A stretch of DNA of 64,000 nt from Zhenhengia yiwuensis (GCF_014384995.1 NZ_JACRSY010000006.1:90075-154074), one strand, 5' to 3'. Shown: positions 27,805 through 35,469, numbered from the stretch's first letter. Notes: generated by a model from the sequence alone, not told the origin. Program-made: numbers and translations.

Positions 27805-28369
27805 AATTAATGTTATACCAACATCAATTAAAGATCTTTGTATCATTGAACCTCAAGTGTTTGGAGATAGCCGTGGTTACTTTATGGAGAGTTATTCTGA
27901 ACAAGACTTTAAAGCAGCAGGACTTCATATGCAATTTGTTCAAGATAATGAATCGCGTTCTAAGAAGGGTGTACTCCGTGGTCTTCACTTCCAGACTCAG
28001 CATACACAAGGTAAGCTTGTAAGGGTGGTTGAAGGGGAAGTATATGATGTAGCTGTAGATTTACGAGAAGGTTCACCTACTTTTGGAAAGTGGGAAGGCG
28101 TACTATTAAGTGCTGAAAATAAACGTCAGTTTTATGTACCAGAGGGTTTTGCCCATGGGTTCTTAGTCTTATCAGATGTAGCTACTTTCCAATATAAATG
28201 TACAGACTATTATGCACCAGAGTATGATGGTGGGGTAAGATGGAATGATCCTGATATTGGCATTGAATGGCCTCTTGAAGGGATAGAGGAAGTACTCTTA
28301 TCTGAGAAAGATCAGAAGCAACCTATGCTGAAGGAGTTTGTAGCAAAGGGTAATCCTTTTAAATATTAA
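27797..28369 (+). CDS. rfbC: dTDP-4-dehydrorhamnose 3,5-epimerase
   Basis: Third step of the rhamnose pathway, a cupin-fold epimerase of 190 residues (usual 180-190). Conserved elements include FGDSRGYFMESY, the catalytic histidine in GVLRGLHFQ (about residue 60), GEVYDVAVDLR, FAHGFLVLSD and the substrate-binding YKCTDYYAPEYDGG near residue 130. It starts at AGGAGG inside the end of rfbD. It is the last gene before the repeat-bearing RNA locus at 28.43 kb. Confidence 0.95.
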   Translation: MGKINVIPTSIKDLCIIEPQVFGDSRGYFMESYSEQDFKAAGLHMQFVQDNESRSKKGVLRGLHFQTQHTQGKLVRVVEGEVYDVAVDLREGSPTFGKWEGVLLSAENKRQFYVPEGFAHGFLVLSDVATFQYKCTDYYAPEYDGGVRWNDPDIGIEWPLEGIEEVLLSEKDQKQPMLKEFVAKGNPFKY

Positions 28370-28426
28370 GTTGTATCAAAGTTTTTAAAAGTGCATAGAC
28401 TATAATAGTATCTTATTTCCAGCTGG

Positions 28427-28455
28427 TTGACTTATGATGATGAATAAGGTACTAT
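28427..28455 (+). promoter_or_regulatory. Promoter reading into the 46-bp tandem repeats
   Basis: TTGACT (28427-28432), exactly 17 bp, and TACTAT (28450-28455). The predicted start (about 28461-28464) falls at the first base of the repeat array, as expected for a dedicated RNA gene. A further TATAAT at 28401-28406 has no matching -35. Confidence 0.65.
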
Positions 28456-28461
28456 TAAGTT

Positions 28462-28600
28462 AGATTGAAAGTATTGTCGCTGACCAATATGCGACTCATA
28501 AATGGTTGGTTTGAAAGTATTGTCGCTAACCAATATGCGACTCATAAATGGTTAGTTTGAAAGTGTTAAAGCTCCCTATAATAAATAAGGGAGCTTTCTT
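28462..28600 (+). ncRNA. Candidate type III antitoxin RNA (ToxI/CptI-like)
   Basis: A promoter at 28427-28455 would start this RNA at the first repeat, and a hairpin at 28568-28597 would end it. Each repeat can fold with stem 1 GTCGC/GCGAC and stem 2 pairing ACCA in the stem 1 loop with TGGT downstream. In unit 2 stem 2 extends to TAACCA/TGGTTA; in unit 1 the same positions pair through wobbles. Type III antitoxins are such pseudoknot repeats placed upstream of a terminator and an endoribonuclease toxin; CptI-class antitoxins are known for roughly two copies of about 45 nt. The adjacent truncated toxin-like ORF supports the call. No transcript evidence is available here. Confidence 0.6.
28465..28567 (+). 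repeat. Tandem direct repeat, 46-bp unit, about 2.2 copies
   Basis: Unit 1 is 28465-28510, unit 2 is 28511-28556 with two substitutions, and an 11-bp partial third copy (10/11 match) runs to 28567. Units abut without spacers. Each begins TTGAAAGT and contains GTCGC ... GCGAC ... TGGTT, which can form an H-type pseudoknot. Confidence 0.9.
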
Positions 28601-28602
28601 TG
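28568..28602 (+). terminator. Terminator between the repeat RNA and the toxin-like ORF
   Basis: AAAGCTCCCT (28568-28577) pairs with AGGGAGCTTT (28588-28597) across a 10-base loop, followed by CTTTG. The short T-run suggests partial read-through, as in type III toxin-antitoxin loci where it sets the RNA-to-toxin ratio. Confidence 0.75.
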
Positions 28603-28618
28603 TATCAAGGAGAAACTC

Positions 28619-28753
28619 ATGAACAAGAATCATTTTTATATTATAAAAGACAGTTACTTTGAAACTTTTAATGATCCTTATCTTAAAGGAAACAAAGAAG
28701 GGAATAGAACACATTATTATGGGATAGAAGACAAAGAGGGGGGTGACTTATGA
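28619..28753 (+). pseudogene. Truncated ToxN/AbiQ-CptN-like toxin, N-terminal 44 codons only
   Basis: An AAGGAG site precedes an ATG and 44 codons. The product has HFYIIKDSYFETFNDPYL and GNRTHYYG, which match my memory of the N-terminus of CptN/ToxN-type endoribonucleases (usually about 150-170 residues; a first strand FY.I, then YF..F.DP.L..NK, then RP.FY). The reading frame stops where the full toxin would continue, and its TGA overlaps the ATG of the next glycosyltransferase (ATGA). I read it as a toxin truncated by a deletion that joined it to the glycosyltransferase gene; it could now act as a translated leader. A genuine short peptide is the alternative. Confidence 0.55.
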
Positions 28754-29673
28754 AACTATCTATTATTATCGTCAATTACAATACATATACTTTAACGAAG
28801 CAGACCATCGATTCAGTGCTAGAGAAGAAGCTACCTTTTGAATATGAAATCATGCTTGTCGATAATGCTTCGATGGACGATAGTATGACAAGGTTACAAG
28901 AAGATTATAAAGAAATCATAATTCAGGGGCTTCTTAACATTACATTAAATGATGCGAACCTAGGCTTTGCAAAAGCCAATAATATTGGTATGAGAAAGTC
29001 AAAAGGGGAGTATCTCTTACTTCTTAATTCAGACACTTATGTAGTAGAAGAGTGCTTGGAAAAGTGTATGGCTTACATAGAAAAAGATAAACAGATTGGG
29101 GCTCTAGGATGCAAAGTTATTTTACCAGATGGTACCTTAGATCATGCTTGTAAGAGAGGGTTTCCTACACCAAGGACTTCTTTCTATTATTTCTTAAAGT
29201 TACATAAAAGAGATAAAGTAAAATATGGTTTGTACGATGCACTCCATTTAGATGAAAATGAAGTAGGGGAAGTAGATTGTCTAATGGGGGCTTTTATGCT
29301 TATGCCAAGGTATGTACTAGATCAAGTAGGCCTTTTAGATGAAGATTTCTTTATGTATGGCGAGGATATAGACCTTTGCTACCGTATTAAAGAAGGTGGC
29401 TATAAAATTATGTATTATCCAGAAGCAAGTATTATTCATTATAAGGGGGGGAGTTCTAAAAAACGTAGGACTAAAGTTATCTACGATTTCCACAATGCCA
29501 TGTGGATTTTTTATAAGAAACACTATATAAAAACTTATAGTCTGTGGATAAATAGTTTGGTTTATGTAGGAATATGGACAAAATATGCACTTGAAATAGG
29601 AAAGAATGCTATGAAGTCTAGCGGAAATAAAAGTGTGCAAGATACTAAGATACAGCAAAATGAAAGTGTATAG
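28750..29673 (+). CDS. Glycosyltransferase family 2 (rhamnosyltransferase-like)
   Basis: The 307-residue GT-A enzyme has LSIIIVNYNTYTLTKQ at its start, the metal-binding LLNSDTYV (about residue 95), DCLMGAFMLM and FMYGEDIDLCYR near residue 215, which is the WbbL/RfbF pattern. It overlaps the toxin-like ORF by 4 bases and has its own GAGGGGGGTGA ribosome site, so its translation may be coupled to that ORF. A hydrophobic helix near 265-285 may bind the membrane. Probable member of the rhamnan pathway. Confidence 0.85.
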   Translation: MKLSIIIVNYNTYTLTKQTIDSVLEKKLPFEYEIMLVDNASMDDSMTRLQEDYKEIIIQGLLNITLNDANLGFAKANNIGMRKSKGEYLLLLNSDTYVVEECLEKCMAYIEKDKQIGALGCKVILPDGTLDHACKRGFPTPRTSFYYFLKLHKRDKVKYGLYDALHLDENEVGEVDCLMGAFMLMPRYVLDQVGLLDEDFFMYGEDIDLCYRIKEGGYKIMYYPEASIIHYKGGSSKKRRTKVIYDFHNAMWIFYKKHYIKTYSLWINSLVYVGIWTKYALEIGKNAMKSSGNKSVQDTKIQQNESV

Positions 29674-29705
29674 GTTATAAAACAGAGATAAATAGGGGGA
29701 GAGCT

Positions 29706-31451
29706 ATGAGAAAATGTAGAAAAGTACAAGTTATCAAGAGCTTATTATTCGCAGTGTTTTTAATGACCATTACATCGGTGTATGCATCAGAGACTAGACA
29801 GAATAAAGAATTGCCTATTTATATAGGAAGAGAAAAGAAAGGAGCAGGGGTTAAAATCGAGCAAGTAGAAAAGCAAATTTGGGCCCATGTTGCAGATTAT
29901 CAGGAAGAAGATTTACAGGCTCTGATAGAGGAGCTTAAGGGGAGAAGTGGTGAGGTTTACTTAAGTTTATATGGCAAAAACTTAGAAGAGCAGCAACAAG
30001 TTCAAGCGATTTACAGTCTTCTTTTTAATCATGAAGAACTTAAGGCTTTAACGGATTTAAAGCTTCATTTTGTTTATACGCCTTTAGATGAGAAGGATCT
30101 TCTATTTAAGGAGATGCCTTTTATAAAGGTATTAAATATGCATGTAGATCAAGAAGAAGACCAAAAGCTAATGAAGTACCTAAATGATCAATATGGTCAG
30201 CAGTATGAGCTTATACTTACAGATGAATTAGCAACTCATTATGGGCAAGATGTGGCAAAAGGGTTAGATGCCGCTTATAAAATTTATTATGATTTGCCTT
30301 TTGAGTATAAGCATATCGATAAGATTTTTAGGCAAAGTAAGCTGGGGAAATTACCTGTTAAATACAGTGACTTCTATGCAGGACTAGAAGAAATGCTTCA
30401 AGTGAATGATGAACTTGTAAAGAAAGAAAATCTTTATGAAGTCAAAAAGCTAAGTGAGCCTAATCAGACTTTGCGCTTTACAGTACGTACTAAAGAACCT
30501 GTAGATTATATAGAGTATAAGGTGAATGATGCAGCTGCAGGACAGAGTTTTAGGTATCCTTATCCCATTACCCTAGACGAAGAACTTTTACATAAGGGTA
30601 TCAATGAGGTTAAAGTGGTTATGAAATTAAAGGGGAAAGAGCAGTATCATGTACAGAATGTCTCTATAGACTACAAAGGAGAGATCGGTTACCAAGAAAG
30701 AGCAGCTAGGAAGGAAGCAGTCTACCCTATTAGTCAGAAACCCGTTTATAAGAAGGGCTATATCCCTACTCTTATGTATCATAAGATTAAGGACCAAGTA
30801 GAAAACACAGAGGATGACCAAAGCATGTCCGTTAGCACAGCCAACTTTGAGGCGCAGCTTAAAGCTCTACTTGAAGCGGGCTATACACCTATTAACTTTA
30901 AGCAGCTTAAGGATTACCTTGAAGGAACGACGGGACTACCTAAAAGGCCTATCCTCATTACAGCAGATGAGGGGTACCTCTGTAACTATACGAAGGCCTA
31001 TCCTATCTTGAAGAAGTACAATGCACAAGCTACTTTCTTTGTGACCAGTCTCTATGTAGGTGTGACCAATGAACATGAGCATTTCACTTGGGAACAGGCG
31101 AAGGAGATGGAGGCAAGTGGGCTCATTGATATTCAAAGTCATACCCATGGGCATACACTGATGAATGAGCTAGATAAGACAGATGTTTCTTATGAAATTC
31201 AAAAATCTTTTGGGGACATTGAGAAGTACTTAGGCAAGCGAGATGTGAAGGTACTGGCTTACCCACAGTTTTTACATACAAGTAAAGTGAAGGAATGGGC
31301 AAGTGAGTGTGGTGTAGACTTGCAGGTGACGAACCTGGTTTCTAAGTATAGACCTGTAGCGACACAGAAATTAGATATTAAGCGTATTCATGTTTCGAAT
31401 GATTTATCCCCACAGAATTTATTAAATCAGATTAAACGCTTAACACAATAA
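29706..31451 (+). CDS. Secreted polysaccharide deacetylase (NodB-like, CE4)
   Basis: The 581-residue protein has a signal sequence (about 1-28, ending VYASE), a large N-terminal region of unknown fold (about 30-350) and a NodB domain (about 355-560) opened by PTLMYHKIK. Motif 2 (SHTHGH) is intact. Motif 1, normally TFDDG, reads TADEGY here: the first aspartate stays but the metal-binding aspartate is a glutamate. The enzyme would remove N-acetyl groups from an extracellular glycan such as peptidoglycan or the exported polymer. It lies 32 bp after the glycosyltransferase, so the same operon is likely. Activity with the altered motif is uncertain. Confidence 0.8.
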   Translation: MRKCRKVQVIKSLLFAVFLMTITSVYASETRQNKELPIYIGREKKGAGVKIEQVEKQIWAHVADYQEEDLQALIEELKGRSGEVYLSLYGKNLEEQQQVQAIYSLLFNHEELKALTDLKLHFVYTPLDEKDLLFKEMPFIKVLNMHVDQEEDQKLMKYLNDQYGQQYELILTDELATHYGQDVAKGLDAAYKIYYDLPFEYKHIDKIFRQSKLGKLPVKYSDFYAGLEEMLQVNDELVKKENLYEVKKLSEPNQTLRFTVRTKEPVDYIEYKVNDAAAGQSFRYPYPITLDEELLHKGINEVKVVMKLKGKEQYHVQNVSIDYKGEIGYQERAARKEAVYPISQKPVYKKGYIPTLMYHKIKDQVENTEDDQSMSVSTANFEAQLKALLEAGYTPINFKQLKDYLEGTTGLPKRPILITADEGYLCNYTKAYPILKKYNAQATFFVTSLYVGVTNEHEHFTWEQAKEMEASGLIDIQSHTHGHTLMNELDKTDVSYEIQKSFGDIEKYLGKRDVKVLAYPQFLHTSKVKEWASECGVDLQVTNLVSKYRPVATQKLDIKRIHVSNDLSPQNLLNQIKRLTQ

Positions 31452-31519
31452 AAGAGGATTTACCTTTTCAAAGTCAAGAGAGATAGGCTGGATTTTATCC
31501 TTCCTATCCTGTATAATGA

Positions 31520-31551
31520 ATACGATTCTTGACAAAATATTCGTATCATAA
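31520..31551. promoter_or_regulatory. Inverted repeat around a TTGACA element before the ECF S-component gene
   Basis: ATACGA and TCGTAT flank TTCTTGACAAAATAT in the 120-bp spacer, so a consensus -35 lies inside an operator-like repeat. No good -10 is seen at 17 bp. No riboswitch fold was recognised. Confidence 0.3.
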
Positions 31552-31571
31552 AAGAATAAAGGGAGAAGAAA

Positions 31572-32132
31572 ATGGAGAAACAATCAATTTTTAAGTTAAC
31601 AACGAAACATGTTGTAGCCATTGGTATTGGTGCAGCGCTTTATGCGGCAGCATCTATGATTTCAATTAATGTTGGGCCGAGTACATCACTTAGACTTGCA
31701 GTAGCACTTCTTTGTATCTTTGGAGCAATCTTTGGACCTGTAGTAGGGTTTTTAGTAGGGTTTATTGGACATGCTTTAAATGATGCTATTTCTTTTGGAA
31801 TGCTATGGTGGAGCTGGGTATTTATGTCTGCTTCAATAGGGATGTGCATAGGGCTTATTACTATGAAAGCTGACTTTGATGTTCTTAAAGGTCAAATTAC
31901 GAAAGTGCATATAGGTTTGCTTTATGGTTATGCCATACTAGGTGCAGTAGTAGGAAGTGTGCTTTCTTATGCAGGGGATGTTATTGTATACGGTGAACCA
32001 GCAGGGAAAGTTTGGTTCCAAATTATTATGGCCAATGTGGCAAACTTAATTGTTGTAGCAGCCATTGGTATTCCAGTTGTTATCGCTATTACAAAACTTA
32101 AGGGTCGAACAACAGAATTAGAAGAAGAGTAG
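31572..32132 (+). CDS. UPF0397-type ECF transporter S component
   Basis: This 186-residue protein with about five membrane helices matches the UPF0397/ECF-S family: KHVVAIGIGAALYAAASM at residues 12-29, GPSTSLRLAVALL, the signature FGPVVGFLVGFIGHAL and WWSWVF. S components bind a vitamin-like or small substrate and use a shared energising module (EcfA1, EcfA2, EcfT), none of which is in this window, so it is a solitary subunit. It is monocistronic, ending in a terminator, and unrelated to the glycan genes around it. Substrate unknown. Confidence 0.85.
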   Translation: MEKQSIFKLTTKHVVAIGIGAALYAAASMISINVGPSTSLRLAVALLCIFGAIFGPVVGFLVGFIGHALNDAISFGMLWWSWVFMSASIGMCIGLITMKADFDVLKGQITKVHIGLLYGYAILGAVVGSVLSYAGDVIVYGEPAGKVWFQIIMANVANLIVVAAIGIPVVIAITKLKGRTTELEEE

Positions 32133-32181
32133 TAAAAAAGTAGTAAAATACTAGTAAAAATAGAGGTAAAATGGACTCCAT

Positions 32182-32207
32182 AAAAAAGGCGCGTGTGCGT
32201 CTTTTTT
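32182..32207 (+). terminator. Terminator after the ECF S-component gene
   Basis: AAAAAAGGCGC and GCGTCTTTTTT pair across GTGT with one G-U pair. Confidence 0.85.
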
Positions 32208-32324
32208 AGATTTTTAAATTTGTATTAAATCTTTGTCTTCACTTGATTTTGAGTGATTAATACGATAAAATAAGAATAGAGTAAAAAATTTAGTAAAATT
32301 ATATTTATTTAGGAGGGCATGAGC

Positions 32325-33332
32325 ATGGCGATATTCGTAACAGGTGGTGCAGGTTATATTGGAAGTCACACATGCGTCGAGTTATTAGATGCAGGATATG
32401 AAATTGTTATTATTGATGATTTTAGCAATTCTAATCCAAGTGTACTGGATAAGATCAAACACATTTCAGGCAAAGACTTTGCTTTTTATGAGGGAGACGT
32501 AAAAGATAAAGACTTACTTGAACGTATTTTTACAGAACATAAAATTGAAGCAGCCATTCACTTTGCAGGATTTAAAGCAGTAGGCGAATCTTGTGAGAAA
32601 CCTTTAGCGTACTATCATAACAACTTAATGAGCACAATCGTACTTTGTGAAGTTATGGCAGCACATGGTGCTAAAAAATTAGTATTTAGCTCATCCGCTA
32701 CAGTATATGGAGACCCAGCTTCAGTACCAATTAATGAAAGCTTCCCAACTTCTACAACAAATCCTTACGGCGCTACAAAACTGATGACAGAAAACATCCT
32801 TAAAGATGTGTATGCAGCAGACAAGGAGTGGAGCGTGGCACTTCTTCGTTACTTCAACCCAATTGGTGCACATGCATCAGGCCTTATCGGCGAAGAGCCA
32901 AACGGTATTCCAAACAACCTACTTCCTTACATTGCAAAAGTAGCAGTAGGTGAACTTGAAGCCCTTAATGTATTTGGCGATGACTATCCAACAGTAGACG
33001 GTACAGGTGTACGTGACTATATTCACGTTGTAGACCTTGCTAAAGGTCATGTGAAAGCCATTGAGAAAATTCTTGGCGAAACAGGTATTGATGCTTACAA
33101 CTTAGGTACAGGAAACGGCTATAGCGTACTCCAAATGGTAAAAGCCTTCGAAAAAGCAAGTGGACGCACAGTGGCATATCGCATTGCACCAAGAAGACCT
33201 GGTGACATTGCAGAGTGCTATGCAGAAACGAAGAAAGCTAAAGAACTTCTCGGATGGGAAGCAACAAAGAATATTGATGATATGTGTGAGGATTCTTGGA
33301 GATATATGTGTCAAAGAGAAGCAAATAAATAG
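32325..33332 (+). CDS. galE: UDP-glucose 4-epimerase
   Basis: This 335-residue short-chain dehydrogenase interconverts UDP-glucose and UDP-galactose (or the GlcNAc pair), linking galU upstream to glycan synthesis. It has FVTGGAGYIGSHTC at the start, the SSSATVYGDP active-site serine region, YGATK with the catalytic tyrosine (about residue 148) and RYFNPIGAH. An in-frame ATG at 32319 is only 2 bases after AGGAGGGC-type pairing; the ATG at 32325 is better spaced and gives the usual MAIFVTGG start. It is flanked by terminators and is monocistronic. Confidence 0.95.
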   Translation: MAIFVTGGAGYIGSHTCVELLDAGYEIVIIDDFSNSNPSVLDKIKHISGKDFAFYEGDVKDKDLLERIFTEHKIEAAIHFAGFKAVGESCEKPLAYYHNNLMSTIVLCEVMAAHGAKKLVFSSSATVYGDPASVPINESFPTSTTNPYGATKLMTENILKDVYAADKEWSVALLRYFNPIGAHASGLIGEEPNGIPNNLLPYIAKVAVGELEALNVFGDDYPTVDGTGVRDYIHVVDLAKGHVKAIEKILGETGIDAYNLGTGNGYSVLQMVKAFEKASGRTVAYRIAPRRPGDIAECYAETKKAKELLGWEATKNIDDMCEDSWRYMCQREANK

Positions 33333-33347
33333 AGTAAAAAGCTTTAT

Positions 33348-33396
33348 AGCCCTAGACATTTCTGCCTTACGGAAGTGTTCTAGGGCTGTATTTTTT
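33348..33396 (+). terminator. Terminator after galE
   Basis: AGCCCTAGA pairs with TCTAGGGCT, extended by ATTTC/GGAAGT-type pairs, followed by a T6 run. Confidence 0.85.
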
Positions 33397-33437
33397 GTTA
33401 AAATGTACCTTTAGTGCGAATAGTGTGCATAAAAGGG

Positions 33438-33466
33438 TTGATTATTGGCAAGTGTTAAGATAAAAT
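33438..33466 (+). promoter_or_regulatory. Promoter of SLH protein 1
   Basis: TTGATT (33438-33443), 17-bp spacer, TAAAAT (33461-33466). A further TATAAT lies at 33483-33488 without a good -35. Confidence 0.45.
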
Positions 33467-33525
33467 TATTAAAGTATTATTATATAATAGTATAAAAATG
33501 TTCAAAAGTATTAAGGAGGAGTAAG

Positions 33526-35469
33526 ATGCGATTAAATCTTAGACTAAAAAAAGTGCTTGCAACAACTGCAGCTGCTACAATTATGGCAACAGCTTTACCA
33601 GTTGTAACTTATGCAGCAGACTATGATAACCACTGGGCTAAGGAAGCTATTACAAAGTGGTCAGAAAAGGAAGTTCTTGAAGGTTATGAAGATGGAACTT
33701 TCAAACCAAACAACAAAGTAACTCGTGGGGAATTAGCAGCAATTATCGTAAGAGTGTTTGGTTTAACAGATACATCAGCAGCAGAAAAATACACAGATGT
33801 AGAAGCAACTAAATGGTATGCATCAGATATCGCAAAAGTATCATCTGCAGGTATTATGAATGACTATGAAGATGGTACATTCAAACCAAATCAAGAAGCA
33901 ACTCGTGAAGAAGCAGCTTACGCTATTGCAAAAGCTTACAAAGTAGCAGCTAAAGAAACAAATGTGACATTCAAAGACCAAGCTCAAATCTCTGATTGGG
34001 CAGAAGCTGAAATTGCAAGCTTAGTAGCAGGTGGCTACTTAAATGGTAACCCAGATGGTACATTTAGACCAACTGCATCTCTTACACGTGCAGAAGCTGT
34101 AACAATGGTAGACAAAATTACAGCAGATCTTGTAAATGTAGCGGGTACATACTCACAAGATATCGACGGACATCTTGTAGTGAATACAAAAGATGTAGAA
34201 CTTAAAGATATGACAATTACAGGTAACCTTTACCTTGCAGAAGGTATTGGCGAAGGTGATGTTAAACTTAACAACGTAACTGTACTTGGTGATGTAATCG
34301 TTGAAGGTGGCGGTGTAAGCACTGTACATGTACTTGGTCAATCAAAACTTAACAACATTATTGTCGATAAAGCAGGTAAAAACCCAGTTCGCGTATTACT
34401 TGGTAACTTAGTTGAAGTAAAAGGAACTGTTACACTTGCATCTACATCTATTCTTGAAGGTAATGGTGTTAGCCTTAGTAAAGTAGTAGTAGATGGTGCA
34501 GCTGAACCACAACTTGTAGGGACTTTAAAAGTTGAAGAAGTAATTGTTAATAAAACTTCAGAACTTGTACTTGTAGATGGTGTAACCATTAACAAATTAA
34601 CTGTAACAAAAGATGCAGTCAACACAGTTCTTCGTGGTAGAGGGGAAAAGAGTGAAATCAAAAATATCATTGTTGAAGCAAATGGTTTAGAACTTAAAAA
34701 AGGCTTTAAATACAACAAAGATAAAATTGTAGTAGCTGAAGGTGTAACTGCACCTAAACTCCCAGCATCCGGCGGTGGTGGCGGAAGCACAGGTGGTGGC
34801 GGAAGCACAGGTGGTGGCACTGTAACAGCTAAACCAATTAATGTAAGTGCACTTGAAGTTAAAGTACAAGGTCAAGATGAACCAGTAAAAGTAGCTCTTA
34901 CAGGTAACCAAGTATCTGCTGTTGTAGATAGCAAAAATGATACAGTAACATTAAATGGAGTTGTATTTAATAGAAACGATGTTATCGAAACTATTACAGC
35001 TATTGAGGATCATGGTATTGATACTTTAACAGTTGGTTTAACAGATAAATACAAAGTAGCATTAAAACCAGGAACAGCTTATAAAGTAGAAGATTTAAAA
35101 GCAATAGTAGCAGCTAATAAAACTCTTGCAGAAGAATTACTTCAAGAAGTTGGCAAAAAAGCTAACCTTACAGGAGAACAAATGACAAAAGCTGAAGAGT
35201 TATTAGATAAGGCTTTTGGACGTGTTGCAGATTACCAAGGAACTGCTATTAAAGTAGGTGACCTTTTAGATGCAGCAAAAGAAATAAGAAACAAAGTGAC
35301 AGATGAAGATATTCAAAAAATCTATGATAAGTTTGAAAGTGCACTTGCTACTTTTGGTGTTGATGTAACAATTGGCCAAGAAGAGCTTACAGCAAAAGGA
35401 CAACTTATTGTAAAAGCAACATCTGCACACGAAATTGATAAAGTTACAGTTCAAGTAACTTATAAATAA
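33526..35469 (+). CDS. SLH-domain surface protein 1 with beta-helix-like core and Gly/Ser linker
   Basis: The 647-residue protein has a signal peptide (about 1-30, ending VTYAA), three SLH domains (about 31-195; DNHWAKEAI, GYEDGTFKPN twice, GNPDGTFRP), a strand-rich region of about 200 residues resembling a right-handed beta-helix (KDMTITGNLYLAEGIGEGD and following), a Gly/Ser linker near 420-436 and a C-terminal domain of unknown fold. SLH triplets anchor proteins to pyruvylated wall polymer, so this is a wall-bound exoprotein. It has its own promoter and terminator. The protein at 35643 shares the first three parts. Confidence 0.85.
   Translation: MRLNLRLKKVLATTAAATIMATALPVVTYAADYDNHWAKEAITKWSEKEVLEGYEDGTFKPNNKVTRGELAAIIVRVFGLTDTSAAEKYTDVEATKWYASDIAKVSSAGIMNDYEDGTFKPNQEATREEAAYAIAKAYKVAAKETNVTFKDQAQISDWAEAEIASLVAGGYLNGNPDGTFRPTASLTRAEAVTMVDKITADLVNVAGTYSQDIDGHLVVNTKDVELKDMTITGNLYLAEGIGEGDVKLNNVTVLGDVIVEGGGVSTVHVLGQSKLNNIIVDKAGKNPVRVLLGNLVEVKGTVTLASTSILEGNGVSLSKVVVDGAAEPQLVGTLKVEEVIVNKTSELVLVDGVTINKLTVTKDAVNTVLRGRGEKSEIKNIIVEANGLELKKGFKYNKDKIVVAEGVTAPKLPASGGGGGSTGGGGSTGGGTVTAKPINVSALEVKVQGQDEPVKVALTGNQVSAVVDSKNDTVTLNGVVFNRNDVIETITAIEDHGIDTLTVGLTDKYKVALKPGTAYKVEDLKAIVAANKTLAEELLQEVGKKANLTGEQMTKAEELLDKAFGRVADYQGTAIKVGDLLDAAKEIRNKVTDEDIQKIYDKFESALATFGVDVTIGQEELTAKGQLIVKATSAHEIDKVTVQVTYK

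Noticed and set aside
28465..28567. 46-bp repeats as a CRISPR array
   Set aside because: The units abut with no unique spacers, there are only about two copies and no cas genes are near. The internal pseudoknot and adjacent terminator fit a type III antitoxin RNA better.
31452..31571. Riboswitch upstream of the ECF S component
   Set aside because: The spacer is only 120 bp, has no conserved riboswitch core or terminator/antiterminator pair, and shows an operator-like repeat instead.
34338..34911. Antisense Pro- or Tyr/Cys-rich ORFs across the Gly/Ser linker of the SLH protein
   Set aside because: They are complements of the Gly/Ser repeat coding region. The SLH frame is well supported.
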